From Methanomassiliicoccales archaeon LGM-RCC1 (GTDB lineage: Archaea; Thermoplasmatota; Thermoplasmata; Methanomassiliicoccales; Methanomethylophilaceae): DNA of 64,000 bases. The notes under the pieces were generated by a model. It saw nothing but the letters and a program-made list of their open reading frames with translations, had not been told where the DNA came from and ran no database searches. Within the stretch, counting starts at the first letter, position 1. Each line of letters starts with the position of its first letter. Positions 25,278 to 35,700 of this stretch are shown piece after piece. The position numbers were made by a program, and so were the translations under genes. Where the stretch lies: contig CP115555.1 of assembly GCA_030168575.1 (NCBI GenBank), positions 744,001 to 808,000 on the forward strand, given 5' to 3'.

Positions 25278-27140
25278 ATGTCAAGAATCATCGGAATTGA
25301 TCTAGGAACAAGCAATTCGGCCGCCTCCATCATGGAGGGAGGAAGGCCGACAATGATCCCCAGCGCAGAGGGAACCAGCGTCGGAGGAAAGTCATTCCCT
25401 TCGTACGTAGCATTCACAAAGGACGGACAGCTCCTCGTGGGAGAGCCCGCAAGGAGGCAGGCCGTCACAAATCCTGACGGAACCATCAAGAACGTCAAGA
25501 GGAAGATGGGCGGAAACGAGAAGGTCACCGCACTCGGAAAGGAGTACACACCCCAGCAGATCTCCGCATTCATCCTTCAGAAGATCAAGAAGGACGCGGA
25601 GTCCTACCTCGGCGAGACCGTCGACAAAGCGGTCATCACCGTCCCCGCATACTTCAACGACAACCAGAGGCAGGCGACGAAGGACGCAGGAGCCATCGCC
25701 GGACTCGAGGTCGTTCGTATCATCAACGAGCCTACGGCAGCCGCACTCGCATACGGACTGGACAAGTCCGATGTCGAGCAGAAGATCATGGTATTCGACC
25801 TCGGAGGAGGAACCCTCGATGTCACCATCATGGACTTCAGCGACGGAGTGTTCGAGGTGCTGTCCACATCCGGAGACACCCAGCTGGGAGGATCCGATAT
25901 GGATGAGGCTCTCACCAAGTATGTCATCAAGGAATTCCAGAAGGAGACCGGAGTCGACCTCGCAGCCGACAACATGGCCTTCTGGAGGGTCAGAGAGGCA
26001 TGTGAGAAGGCGAAGATCGAGCTGTCCACCACGATGCAGACAGAGGTCAACCTGCCCTTCATCGCATCCGACGCATCAGGCCCCAAGCACCTGGTCCAGA
26101 CGATCACCCGTGCAAAGCTCGAGGAGCTCGTGGAGCCCATCGTCGCAAGGTGCAAGCAGTCCATCACTCAGGCGATCAGCGATGCGCACCTGTCCAACGA
26201 CAAGATCGACAAGATCATCATGGTCGGAGGACCCACCAGGATGCCCATCGTCCAGAACTTCGTCGAGAGCATCGTCGGACCCAAGATCCAGCGCGGAATC
26301 GACCCGATGGAGTGTGTATCCATGGGAGCCTCGATCCAGGGAGCCGTGCTCTCCGGAGAGGTCAAGGACGTCCTCCTTCTGGATGTCACGCCACTGTCCC
26401 TCGGAATTGAGACCCTCGGAGGTATCGCGACCAAGCTGATCGAGAGGAACACCACCATCCCGACCAAGAAGTCGCAGGTGTTCTCCACCGCAGCCGACAA
26501 CCAGCCCTCCGTGGAGATCAACGTCGTCCAGGGAGAGAGGCAGATGGCCGCCGACAATACATCGCTCGGAAAGTTCATCCTCGACGGAATACCCCCCGCA
26601 CCCCGCGGAGTGCCCCAGATCGAGGTCACCTTCGATATCGATGCAAACGGTATCATCAACGTCACCGCGAAGGACAAGGGAACCGGAAAGGAGCAGAAGA
26701 TCACTATCGCATCCTCCAACAAGCTCAGCAAGGAAGAGATCGACGACCTGGTCAAGCAGGCAGAGCAGTTCGCAGACGCCGACAAGAAGAAGGCGGAGCT
26801 GGTCGAGGTCCACAACCAGGCGGAGACCGCGGTGTACACCGTACGCAAGTCCCTGGACGAGCTCGGCGAGAAGGTCACACAGGAGGAGAGGGCATCCATC
26901 GAGCCCGCGATCTCCGACCTCGAGACTGCCAACAAGACAGACAACATCGACGACATCAAGGCCAAGATGGACGCGCTCATGAAGGCCATGGGTCCCATCA
27001 GCCAGAGGGTCTACCAGGAGGCCTCGCAGCAGCAGGCCCAGCAGGGACCTGCCGGAGAGGAGCCCAAGCAGGGCGGAAACGGCGGATCCAACAACGGCGA
27101 CTACGTCGATGCAGACTACAAGATCGTGGATGACGAGTGA
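25278..27140 (+). CDS. dnaK: Hsp70 chaperone DnaK
   Basis: Protein of 620 residues from the ATG at 25278 (a GTG lies three codons upstream; GGAAGGTG precedes). The ATPase domain opens with [15 protein letters not shown] and includes [25 protein letters not shown] and [12 protein letters not shown]. The interdomain linker [15 protein letters not shown] lies at ~370. The substrate-binding domain and helical lid follow, ending in a Gln/Gly-rich tail with [13 protein letters not shown]. It lacks the ~24-residue insert of Gram-negative DnaK, since [21 protein letters not shown] continues directly, as in Gram-positive and archaeal forms. It is followed directly by dnaJ. Confidence 0.97.
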   Translation: MSRIIGIDLGTSNSAASIMEGGRPTMIPSAEGTSVGGKSFPSYVAFTKDGQLLVGEPARRQAVTNPDGTIKNVKRKMGGNEKVTALGKEYTPQQISAFILQKIKKDAESYLGETVDKAVITVPAYFNDNQRQATKDAGAIAGLEVVRIINEPTAAALAYGLDKSDVEQKIMVFDLGGGTLDVTIMDFSDGVFEVLSTSGDTQLGGSDMDEALTKYVIKEFQKETGVDLAADNMAFWRVREACEKAKIELSTTMQTEVNLPFIASDASGPKHLVQTITRAKLEELVEPIVARCKQSITQAISDAHLSNDKIDKIIMVGGPTRMPIVQNFVESIVGPKIQRGIDPMECVSMGASIQGAVLSGEVKDVLLLDVTPLSLGIETLGGIATKLIERNTTIPTKKSQVFSTAADNQPSVEINVVQGERQMAADNTSLGKFILDGIPPAPRGVPQIEVTFDIDANGIINVTAKDKGTGKEQKITIASSNKLSKEEIDDLVKQAEQFADADKKKAELVEVHNQAETAVYTVRKSLDELGEKVTQEERASIEPAISDLETANKTDNIDDIKAKMDALMKAMGPISQRVYQEASQQQAQQGPAGEEPKQGGNGGSNNGDYVDADYKIVDDE

Positions 27141-27145
27141 GACTG

Positions 27146-28264
27146 ATGCCGAGAGACTACTATGAGGTCCTCGGGGTCGACAAGAACGCGACACCCGAGG
27201 AGATAAAGAAGGCGTACCGCTCCCTTGCGAAGAAGTACCACCCTGACGTATCCACCGAGCCCAAGGAGGTAGCGGAAGCTAAATTCAAGGAGATCTCGGA
27301 AGCCTATGAGGTCCTCTCGGATCAGGAGAAGAGGGGCCTGTACGACCAGTACGGCTTCGACGGAGTCAAACAGCAGTTCGGTGAGGGCGGGTTCACCTGG
27401 GATAACTTCACGCGTGCCGACGACATCAGCGACATATTCGGAGACATCTTCGGAAGCATGTTCGGCGGCGGCATGAGGTCCTCCAGATCCCGCAACTCAC
27501 CGTCCCAGGGAGACTCCCTCAGATATGACCTGGAGATCACCCTCAAGGACGTGTTCGAGGGCAAGAAGGTCAAGCTGGACATCCCCCACGCCGTCGTATG
27601 CAGTGCATGCAATGGAACGGGAGGGAAGGACGGCAAGGTCACCACATGCTCCAAGTGCGGAGGATCCGGTCAGGTGCAGATGGTCAGGAGGACCCCCTTC
27701 GGGAACATGGTCTCCGTATCCGACTGTCCCGACTGCCGCGGTAAGGGTAAGACCTCTGCGGAGAAGTGCCCCCGCTGCCACGGCAACGGAAGGTACACCA
27801 CCGATTCCCATATCGACCTGAACGTCCCCAAGGGGATAGACGACGGCATGAGGATCAGAGTCCCTGGAGCGGGGAACGCAGGATACAACGGCGGACCCGC
27901 AGGGGACCTGTTCGTAGTGGTCCATGTCAAGGAGAGCAAGGAGTTCGAGCGTGACGGGGCCAACCTATGGTCCAAGGTCACCACAACATATCCCAAGCTG
28001 GTCCTCGGAGGGGAGGAGACGGTCACCGCCATCGATGGCGACAAGGTCCAGATCACCATCCCTACCGGAACCCAGGTGGGAACCGTCCTTAAGGTCCCCG
28101 GAAAGGGACTTCCAAGGATGAATTCGTCCTCCAGAGGGGATATGATGGTCCGCGTCTTCGTGAACGTGCCGAAGTCGGTCACCGACGAGGAGAAGGAGCT
28201 CCTGCTCAAGCTGGACTCCACCGCTTCCAAGACAACCAAGAAGTCACGCAAGAAGCTGTTTTGA
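27146..28264 (+). CDS. dnaJ: DnaJ co-chaperone (type I Hsp40)
   Basis: Protein of 372 residues that stimulates the DnaK ATPase and hands it clients. The J domain has the HPD motif (KKYHPDVS at ~30). A Gly/Phe region ([12 protein letters not shown]) is followed by four zinc repeats, [24 protein letters not shown] and CPRCHGNG, and then the two C-terminal beta-barrels. I start at the ATG at 27146 ([10 protein letters not shown] next). An in-frame GTG at 27137 overlaps the dnaK stop and would add three residues. Last gene of the operon, ending before a strong terminator. Confidence 0.96.
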   Translation: MPRDYYEVLGVDKNATPEEIKKAYRSLAKKYHPDVSTEPKEVAEAKFKEISEAYEVLSDQEKRGLYDQYGFDGVKQQFGEGGFTWDNFTRADDISDIFGDIFGSMFGGGMRSSRSRNSPSQGDSLRYDLEITLKDVFEGKKVKLDIPHAVVCSACNGTGGKDGKVTTCSKCGGSGQVQMVRRTPFGNMVSVSDCPDCRGKGKTSAEKCPRCHGNGRYTTDSHIDLNVPKGIDDGMRIRVPGAGNAGYNGGPAGDLFVVVHVKESKEFERDGANLWSKVTTTYPKLVLGGEETVTAIDGDKVQITIPTGTQVGTVLKVPGKGLPRMNSSSRGDMMVRVFVNVPKSVTDEEKELLLKLDSTASKTTKKSRKKLF

Positions 28265-28277
28265 ACAGATCACAAAA

Positions 28278-28314
28278 ACTCTGATCCGGCATATCGGATC
28301 AGAGTCCATTTTTT
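28278..28314 (+). terminator. Terminator of the grpE-dnaK-dnaJ operon
   Basis: ACTCTGATCC (28278-28287), an 8-nt loop and GGATCAGAGT (28296-28305) form a perfect 10-bp stem, followed by CCA and six T. Confidence 0.85.
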
Positions 28315-28385
28315 CGGAACGAATTTCGCATCGCATCGAGGCAGTTCATTCATCGTTCGCCGGTCATTCTATCATATAATCCGTG

Positions 28386-29849
28386 CTAAGCATCTTTTGC
28401 GCTGTTTCTCATTCCCAATCTTTTTAAGGCGATTCTGCTCTCATCGGGCGCATCCTTTCCACCGATCATTCTGAGCCTTCCCTTCAGGTCGTCCATATAA
28501 TCGATGGGGCCGATATCGCTGTACGAAGTATCAGGGAAGAAGCAGACCCCGAACAACGGGTAGTGCTCCACACCGTTCTCATCCTTGAATACGTTGCCCT
28601 CGGAAAGCTTGATCGCCCTGCCCACGGTATGAGTCGTTGTGAAGACCATTTTCAGTGACTTGGACTTCTTTTTCCTACCGGATTTCACCTCCATGGCCGT
28701 AATGCTTCCCTGAAGGTTAACCACGAATTCTATCTCCAAGGTGCTGTTGGTTTTCTCATAGTATCTCAGGGTGTATCCTTTGGATCTAAGGGCGCAGGCA
28801 ACGGCGTTCTCCATGACCATCCCGTTGTTGGCCAGAGGATCCCTGTTGACGATCGTCCCTTCGATGTTTTCCTCTGTCAGCGCCATCAGTATGCCCGTAT
28901 CGGCCAAATAGATCTTGAACACATCAGCGACGGTTCTTTCTCTCAGAGGGGACACCGGTTCCGTGACATTGTTGCATATGTGGATCAGACCGGCATTCTT
29001 GAGCCACATCAGCGCAGGGCCGTAGATCCTCTTTCCCACGCCTTTCCTCTTCTCTATGCGGGTGTATTGGAATTTCTTATTGGGTTTTGCAAGCTGTTCC
29101 GGAATGGATTTCAGACATGCATCTATGTGCATCCTCTGCGCACCTTTGGAATATCTCTGCGCATCCTGTCCTATGAGCTCAGCTATATCACCGAGGATCG
29201 AGCGCACGCTGGAGTAATCCTGTTTGGAGGCGTAATCGATGACGGCTGCAGGCATCCCTCCGACCACGAGATATCTTCTGAACAGATCCGATATTCTCGT
29301 CAGTATGAATTCGTCGATCCTCTCGCATCTGAGGATGCATTTCCTGATGTATTCCGTATATTCGGGATCGATCCCCATTGCCCACAGGAATTCCTCAAAA
29401 TCCATGGGATACATGTCTATCATGTTCACATACCCCAGCGGGGATTGATCCTGAAGATCGTTCAACATGACCCCCAGAAGCGATCCGGAGGCGAATATGT
29501 CGAATCTGCCATCGTCGGCGAGAGCCTTCAGGGACGCATATGCTTCAGTACACGATTGGATCTCGTCCAGAAAGATTGCTGAATTGCCCGGTACGATCTT
29601 TTTGATATCGGGGGAGTCGAATATCAAACGGTCGATTATCGCAGGGGCTGTAAGATTCTTATCCCTGAAGAGCTGGGCGATGTCTTTGCGCTCTTCCAGG
29701 TTGAACTCCATGTAACATTCGTAATTGGATGATATGAAATCACGTATGATGTACGTTTTCCCAATCTGGCGGCAGCCGCGGATCAAGATAGCCTTCCTTT
29801 GGGAATCGTCCTTCCATGAAGCCATTTTCTCAGTAATTTTGCGTCTCAC
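28386..29849 (-). CDS. AAA_14/DUF4143 ATPase
   Basis: Protein of 487 residues from a GTG at 29849. That start gives the family's normal opening (RRKITEKMASWK, then IRGCRQIGKTY as Walker A) and lies ~26 nt after a TATA box (29871-29880), so it would be leaderless. The open frame above it runs through the promoter repeats. Walker B is AIFLDEIQ; YPMDFEEFLWAMG and the C-terminal DUF4143 part follow, with GMVMENAVACALRSKGYTLRYY and MEVKSGRKKKSKSL, a nuclease-fold-like EVKSG strand. Function is unknown; such genes are often multi-copy and linked with mobile regions. It is the only gene here whose frame closes with TAG; read through, it would gain 12 residues. It borders the NRPS island region. Confidence 0.85.
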   Translation of the reverse strand: MRRKITEKMASWKDDSQRKAILIRGCRQIGKTYIIRDFISSNYECYMEFNLEERKDIAQLFRDKNLTAPAIIDRLIFDSPDIKKIVPGNSAIFLDEIQSCTEAYASLKALADDGRFDIFASGSLLGVMLNDLQDQSPLGYVNMIDMYPMDFEEFLWAMGIDPEYTEYIRKCILRCERIDEFILTRISDLFRRYLVVGGMPAAVIDYASKQDYSSVRSILGDIAELIGQDAQRYSKGAQRMHIDACLKSIPEQLAKPNKKFQYTRIEKRKGVGKRIYGPALMWLKNAGLIHICNNVTEPVSPLRERTVADVFKIYLADTGILMALTEENIEGTIVNRDPLANNGMVMENAVACALRSKGYTLRYYEKTNSTLEIEFVVNLQGSITAMEVKSGRKKKSKSLKMVFTTTHTVGRAIKLSEGNVFKDENGVEHYPLFGVCFFPDTSYSDIGPIDYMDDLKGRLRMIGGKDAPDESRIALKRLGMRNSAKDA

Positions 29850-29870
29850 GAATGAATTAATGATCTGGAC

Positions 29871-29940
29871 ATATATAAATTCAATTTTTATGAGGAAAAA
29901 ATAGGACAATTTCACAACTTTTATGAGGGAAAAATAGGGA
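29871..29940 (-). promoter_or_regulatory. Promoter of the DUF4143 ATPase with two direct repeats
   Basis: TATA box ATTTATATAT (minus strand, 29871-29880). Upstream lie two near-identical direct repeats on the plus strand, TTTTATGAGGAAAAAATAGG (29886-29905) and TTTTATGAGGGAAAAATAGG (29919-29938), 33 nt apart (about three helical turns). The longer surroundings (AAAATTGAATTT) are also repeated. This is a likely protein-binding site. Confidence 0.55.
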
Positions 29941-30026
29941 TAAAATTCAATTTTTCATAGCATATCATCTAGAAGAAGCGGACTCTCGTTGCATAAGTAT
30001 AATAGACGGAAATCCAATTAAGTGAC

Positions 30027-30674
30027 ATGAAAGCCGCTCATTCTGATCTGATCGAGATCATCTCCAGGACAGAAGGGTTATCCATAATCCGCAAGGGCGA
30101 TGAGCGCACAAAAACCAGGTTCTGCGGTGAGAGCTATAGAGGATATCCGTGCTTCGACTACACATTGCCGAAAGGCTATGATGATCATTGCATCTCTGAG
30201 ATATGCGCGTTGCAGATGATCGCCTGCAGGGACGGGATCAACATATCTGTCGACGGGCACGGCATATTGTCCCTCTGCCCTCCGGGATCGAAGATAGGGA
30301 CATTCGATTTCATCATGAAAGGAGGCCTCAGGCTGGGCATGAGGTACGGATTCAGTGTCCTGACAAAGCTGTCATCCTATGAGGACTACTGCGTAGACAT
30401 GATGAACAGGTACATAGACAGGGACACATGGTACGTATCCAATCTGGCCGTAGAGCCCGCCTATCAGGGTAAGGGCCTGGCCAGGAAGATGCTTGACCCC
30501 TTCCTCGGTTACCTTGACGACATAGGTTGCTCCGCCTATCTGGAAACCCATGATGCATCCAACGTTCCCTTCTATGAGCATTTCGGTTTCGAACTGGCGG
30601 AAGTGGGGAAGCTCCCAGGAACCGACATCAAGCACTATGGGATGATCAGAAGGGCTCAATCGAATTCCGATTGA
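30027..30674 (+). CDS. GNAT family N-acetyltransferase
   Basis: Protein of 215 residues. The acetyl-CoA binding motif is LAVEPAYQGKGLARKML at ~143-159 (Q-x-x-G-x-G/A), preceded by the WYVSNLAV strand. YLETHDASNVPFYEHFGFE gives the C-terminal strand and the conserved YxxxGF. The first ~100 residues look like a normal N-terminal acceptor-binding half. The acceptor substrate is unknown. The gene stands alone, with no obvious ribosome site. It is the last ordinary gene before the left repeat of the NRPS island, which begins 24 nt after its stop, so it marks the outer edge of that island. Confidence 0.85.
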   Translation: MKAAHSDLIEIISRTEGLSIIRKGDERTKTRFCGESYRGYPCFDYTLPKGYDDHCISEICALQMIACRDGINISVDGHGILSLCPPGSKIGTFDFIMKGGLRLGMRYGFSVLTKLSSYEDYCVDMMNRYIDRDTWYVSNLAVEPAYQGKGLARKMLDPFLGYLDDIGCSAYLETHDASNVPFYEHFGFELAEVGKLPGTDIKHYGMIRRAQSNSD

Positions 30675-30697
30675 CGGGTTGTCATAAGGTGAGAATA

Positions 30698-31000
30698 GCG
30701 CCGAGAGAGATGCAGAACACTCCAGCCCAGCGAAAACGCGCGATTCACCATTTCGGTGGGTTTTGGAAAGTTGTTCAGCAACCTTTCTACGCCATGGCTC
30801 GCAGAAATCTACAACTCAAGATTCATTTTGTTATGCGATCTGATGTGAAATTACCTAATTCCGGATGTTGAACCCCTTAAATCAACGAATTGAGAGGAAT
30901 AGACATGGCAACAGGAAACATAGGAAATGATGTCATTCAGACATTCGGAATAGCAGCACAGTCCATCAGGAACAAGCACCTTCCCATGAGGGACAACGTC
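30698..31000. repeat. Island repeat, copy A (att-like core plus ~300 bp)
   Basis: Starts with GCGCCGAGAGAGA, the end of the tRNA-Ser gene (seen reversed at 50194), and continues for ~300 bp clearly similar to 47930-48239. Best preserved are GATGCAGAAC, CAGAAATCT, GAGGAATAGACATGGCA and CATAGGAAA. Together with copy B it brackets the NRPS. Similarity stops at GAGGGACAACGT (31000). Confidence 0.75.
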
Positions 31001-31057
31001 GTGGGTTCAGGAAAGGGCCTTCACGATCTCTCTGAGGACGATCCAAGATTTGTATGA
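30905..31057 (+). CDS. Possible 50-residue protein in repeat copy A
   Basis: Begins MATGNIGNDVIQTFG and ends LSEDDPRFV. GAGGA lies seven bases before the ATG, a good ribosome site, and this part is the best-conserved section of the repeat. The sequence after residue ~32 (VVGSGKGLHDL...) is absent from copy B. I recognise no family. It might be a free micro-protein or the N-terminal stump of a gene cut by insertion of the NRPS segment. The start and reading frame are supported by the pattern of differences between the copies only up to residue 14. Confidence 0.4.
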   Translation: MATGNIGNDVIQTFGIAAQSIRNKHLPMRDNVVGSGKGLHDLSEDDPRFV

Positions 31058-31137
31058 GTTAAACTATTGGCTGAGTATTCTAAAATATGGCTGGTTGAGC
31101 ACATTTCATTAATATAATATCTGCATTGGGCGTAGAT

Positions 31138-32760
31138 ATGCTGACAGCGCAGGAAATCCTCTCAACGACGTACCGTAAGATGAGAGAGGACCCCACCGAA
31201 CTCTGCGTGTATGAAACGGATGGGGACAAATCCTATTCCAATTCAGAATTCCTCGCTATGATTGGCAGATGCACCAATTATCTCAAAGATGGCGGCATAC
31301 TAAGGAAAGATGTTGTCGTTATCAACACCGGGCGTAGCGCGCTGCATTTCGCGTTTAGATATGCATGCATGAATATCGGGGCGATCTACTTCAGTTTGGA
31401 TCCCTCAGTTCCGGAGCAGCGTGCCGAGATGATGATAGCATCAAGCGGTGCTAAGCTCGTGATCAGAAGGGATTTTTCGCTGCCTGAAGGTCTGCAATCA
31501 GATTTCGAACCAGAGGTTATATCCGATAATGAACCTGCATTTATCGTCTTCACATCCGGTTCCACCGGAACGCCCAAAGGGGTGCTTCAATCCAGGGAAT
31601 GCATCTCGAATCTGGTCGAGACACAGATCGGGACCATCCCGTTAAAAATGACGGACAAAGTCGGAACGATCAGCAGCGTATCGTTCATCGTCTCAAATGT
31701 AGATCTCTACCCTACGTTCAACGGCGGTGCTTCCCTTTACATCATCGACGATGCCTTAAGAGGCGACATCCCTCGCATGCGTGCCTTTCTGGACAAGGTA
31801 CGTCTGGATTACATGATCCTCATACCTAGATACTACGATGCTCTGGGAAGACCCTCATCGATCAGGAATGTGGTTTTCGGAGGAGACAAGGCAGGTGTTC
31901 AATCCCGTGTTGACGGTGTCAGGCTATTCAACTCCTATGGATTGTCTGAAGGATTAATCTGCATCGGCGAGGTAACAAACTATAATCTGGACCCTCCCCT
32001 CGGAGAACCGCCAGCTGGTAGTTCTATAACTGTGGAGGACGAGGATGGCAACCCTGCTGATGTGGGTGAAATCGTTTGTCGTGGCAGAGGCCTCTTGTTG
32101 GGATATCTCGACGATATGTCCGAAGGATATCCGGAGACGCCCATACGCGTCCTGCACACCGGAGATATCGGTAAGAGGATGGAGGATGGGATACACATCC
32201 TGGGCAGGATCGGGGAACAGGTGAAGATTAACGGCCATAGGGTCGAACCGGCCGAGACCAGATATGCTATGTCCACCATAGATGGTGTTGACGATGCGGC
32301 AGTTGCCGTCTTCCACAGACCCGACGGGAGCCCATATCTGTGCGGTTTCTATACTGGAAAGATAGAACCAGAGAAGCTCCGTGGCGAGCTGATGAGCAAG
32401 ATCGATTCCTATCTCGTTCCCAGGCGCTTCGTCAGAATGGATTCCCTTCCGAGGAACTCCAACGGCAAGGTGGACATGCATGCACTGCCTGAGCCCGACC
32501 AATCGACACTGTTGACAGAGTATGTTGCTCCAAGCAATGATGCGGAGAGGACGCTGTGCGAGGCATTCTCCGAAGTCTTCGGAATAGAAGGCCTCGGCGT
32601 TGATGATGACTTCATCCGTCTGGGTGGAGACTCCCTCAGGGCGATTAAGCTGTCGTACATATGCAGGGATCACGGTCTGTCAGTGAGTATCGCGGACATC
32701 CTTTCCAGGCGCACCCCCCGGGCCTTGGCCGCATCTTCCGGAGGATTGGCGGAAACGCTG
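31138..32760 (+). other. NRPS loading module: A1-T1
   Basis: A1 has FTSGSTGTPKG, NSYGLSEG, HTGDIGKRMEDG and PRNSNGKVD, so the ATP and Lys (A10) sites are intact. The A4 core reads SFIVSNVDLYPTF, with Ile where the amino-group-binding Asp235 (GrsA numbering) normally sits. It is much less similar to A2-A5 than these are to one another. T1 is DDFIRLGGDSLRAIKL. No C domain precedes it, so it starts the chain. Confidence 0.85.
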
Positions 32761-35700
32761 CTGTACACGCTCGAAACCGGATGCCCTCTCACAGGCGGAG
32801 CATTGGATGTCTACCTCGACATAGTGAGCGGCAGGTCGGACGCACCATACATAGTCAGCCTTGAGCATCCTATCCCCAAGGGTGTGAGAGACGAAGATGC
32901 AAGAGCGGTGATCGGGAAGCTTCTGGAGGTGTATCCCATTCTTACGGCCAGCATCTCGGATAAGAGTGGAGAACCGAGGTTCGTTTTCGGTTCCGTGCCG
33001 GAGGTTACCGTATCGAAAGAAAGGGTGCATGATATCAGAAGGCCCTTTATCCTCTCCGATAGTCTTGCGAGATTCAACATAGTGTCGGGCGATTGCATAC
33101 AGGCAGCGTTCCACCACACGATCTCCGATGGTTTCAGCATAATGGTCCTGAATGAAGCATTGGAGAAGTTGTTCTCAGGTCTTTCCGTGGAAGCGGACAT
33201 CGGATTCCTGAGGGATGCATCCTCATATGCGGATTTCGACATCAAGGGATCATTGGAATTCTTCAGAGGATTACTGGACGACATCTATGATATCCCTGAA
33301 CCGGTACCAGATCCCAACGGCGCCAGCGGACACGTGGGCAGGAGTCTCACATCAAGTGTAAAACAGGTGGCGGAACGTGCCCGTTCATTGGGAACGACCC
33401 CTGCCAACCTTTTGACATCGGCTTTCGGATACACCCTGTCCAGATTCACCGGTTCATCGAAAGCTCTCTTCGGTACCATAGTAAACGGAAGGGACATCAC
33501 AGGCTCGCTTTCCTCTGTAGGTATGTTCGCCCGCACTTTGCCCTTGGTCGTGGACTGCCACGATCGGTCCGTGGCCGAATTCCTGAGGGAGACGAATGAT
33601 ACGATCATATCGGTGATATCGAACCAGCGCTGTCCGTTCCATGCCATCGCCAGTGAGTTCGGTATGGATTTCAGCGTGGTTTTCAACCACCTGTCCGGTC
33701 TGGAGACGGTGCGTCTCGAGGACAGGGAGATCGTCGCCGACATATCATTCGACGTGTTCGTATCCGGGGACACTTATAATCTGTCCTGTACGCACTCGCA
33801 AAAGTACACGGATGACACTGTCCAGAGGATGGCCGAGACCTTCGACAGAATCGTTGCAGGATTGATAGGATGCGAAAGACTGTCCGATATAGGATATACC
33901 TCGGAGGAAGAGCTCGATATCTTGGATTCCATCAGTGATACCGCTGTTCCGTTGAAGTTCAACGACATCACAAAAGCATTCAGACAATCCGTATCGGAAC
34001 ATGCCGACAGAACTCTGCTGACCTATCTAGATCACAACTACACCTACTCCGAGGTCGATAGGATCTCGGACTCCATAGCATCCGCACTCGTAGGTCAGGG
34101 TGTGACCAGCGGAGACAGTGTAGCCGTCATGGTCCCTAGGTCGGAATGGTATCTCCTCGGTGCCCTCGGCGTGTTGAAGACGGGTGCGGCATATGTCCCG
34201 ATCGACACATCCTATCCGGACGAGCGTGTATCATTCATGCTCAGTGATTCGTTCTCTAAAGCGGTAATATGCACTGCCGAGACCAGAGAACGCTGCAAAT
34301 CGCTTTCAGAGATCCCTATCGTCAGTTGCGACGAGGTCAAGACGTCCCGTTTCGGGCACAAGTCGATCTCGCCGACTGATACTGCCGTCATACTATACAC
34401 ATCCGGAACCACAGGAACGCCGAAGGGTTCTCTCATCACGCATCTTGCGGTCGAGAACTATTCAGAATTCTACAGCCGGGCAACATGCACATCTCCGGAC
34501 CACAAGGTGGCGCTTTACCACAGTTTCGGTTTCGACGTACATCTGGAGAGCATGTTCTCCCCCATAATTTCAGGTGCATCGGTCGAGATCATACCCGAGG
34601 ACGTGAGGCTGGACCTCGATCTTCTGTACGATTATGTTACCGACCATCGCATAGACAACCTCCACCTGCCTACAGTCATCGGCAGGATGTTCGCAGAGAA
34701 GCATCCCGAATGCGGACTGAGATATCTGGTGGTCGGAGGCGAGAAGTTCATGGACATGGCAGTCCTCCCAGACTACCCTGTCATGGAGAAGTACGGTCCC
34801 ACAGAGGCCACCGTCTCGGTCACCTATCAGGTTCTGGACGCGAGGACATACACCGAATCGGTGGGTATTCCGATTCAGAACACCGCAGTCTATCTGCTGG
34901 ACGCGGAACATCGCAGGGTCCCGATCGGGGCCGTAGCTGAGCTGTATTTGTCCGGATACCAGCTGTCATCAGGATATCTTAACAATCCCCAGAGAGAAGC
35001 TGAAGTGTTCTTCGACAATCCGTTCTGTAAGGAGAAGGGATACGAGAGGATGTACGCCACAGGGGACTTCTTCAGACTGCTCCCTGACGGTACTCTCGGA
35101 ATAATAGGCAGAAGGGACGGACAGGTAAAGATCAGAGGCAACCGTGTGGAGCTCACAGAAGTCGAGTCCTGCATCAGAATGATGGAGGGCATTGACGATG
35201 TTACCGTCCAGCCCATCGTTCAGGACGATGGCTCCAAGGAGCTCTGCGCATACATCGTGACCTCTCCCTCTTCCGAGATAACCGCTGAACAGATCAGGGC
35301 GTTCGTATCCGAGCGCAAACCCGACTACATGGCGCCCTCGTTCGTCGTCGTCCTGGACAGCATACCTTTGAATGTTAACGGAAAGGTGGACAGACATGCG
35401 CTGCCAGAGCCCAACGAATCCCAACTCATAAGGGAATTCGTCGCACCGAGGAATAATACTGAGAAGGCCCTGTGCGATTCATTCTCTGTGGCCCTGGGCA
35501 TCGACCGCATAGGCATAGAGGATGATTTCATCCGTCTGGGCGGAGATTCTTTGAAAGCTGTCAAAGCGGTCTCCGCATGCAGGTCGTTCGGACTCGAGAT
35601 CAAAGTTTCGGACATCCTGGGCAGGCGTACCCCTAAAAGCATTGCATCATCCATATCACACATTCATACAGAATGCATCTACACATTGGAAACTGGATGC

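Noticed and set aside
26076-27194. 372-residue open frame opposite dnaK
   Set aside because: Same antisense effect; no start signals, and dnaK is certain.
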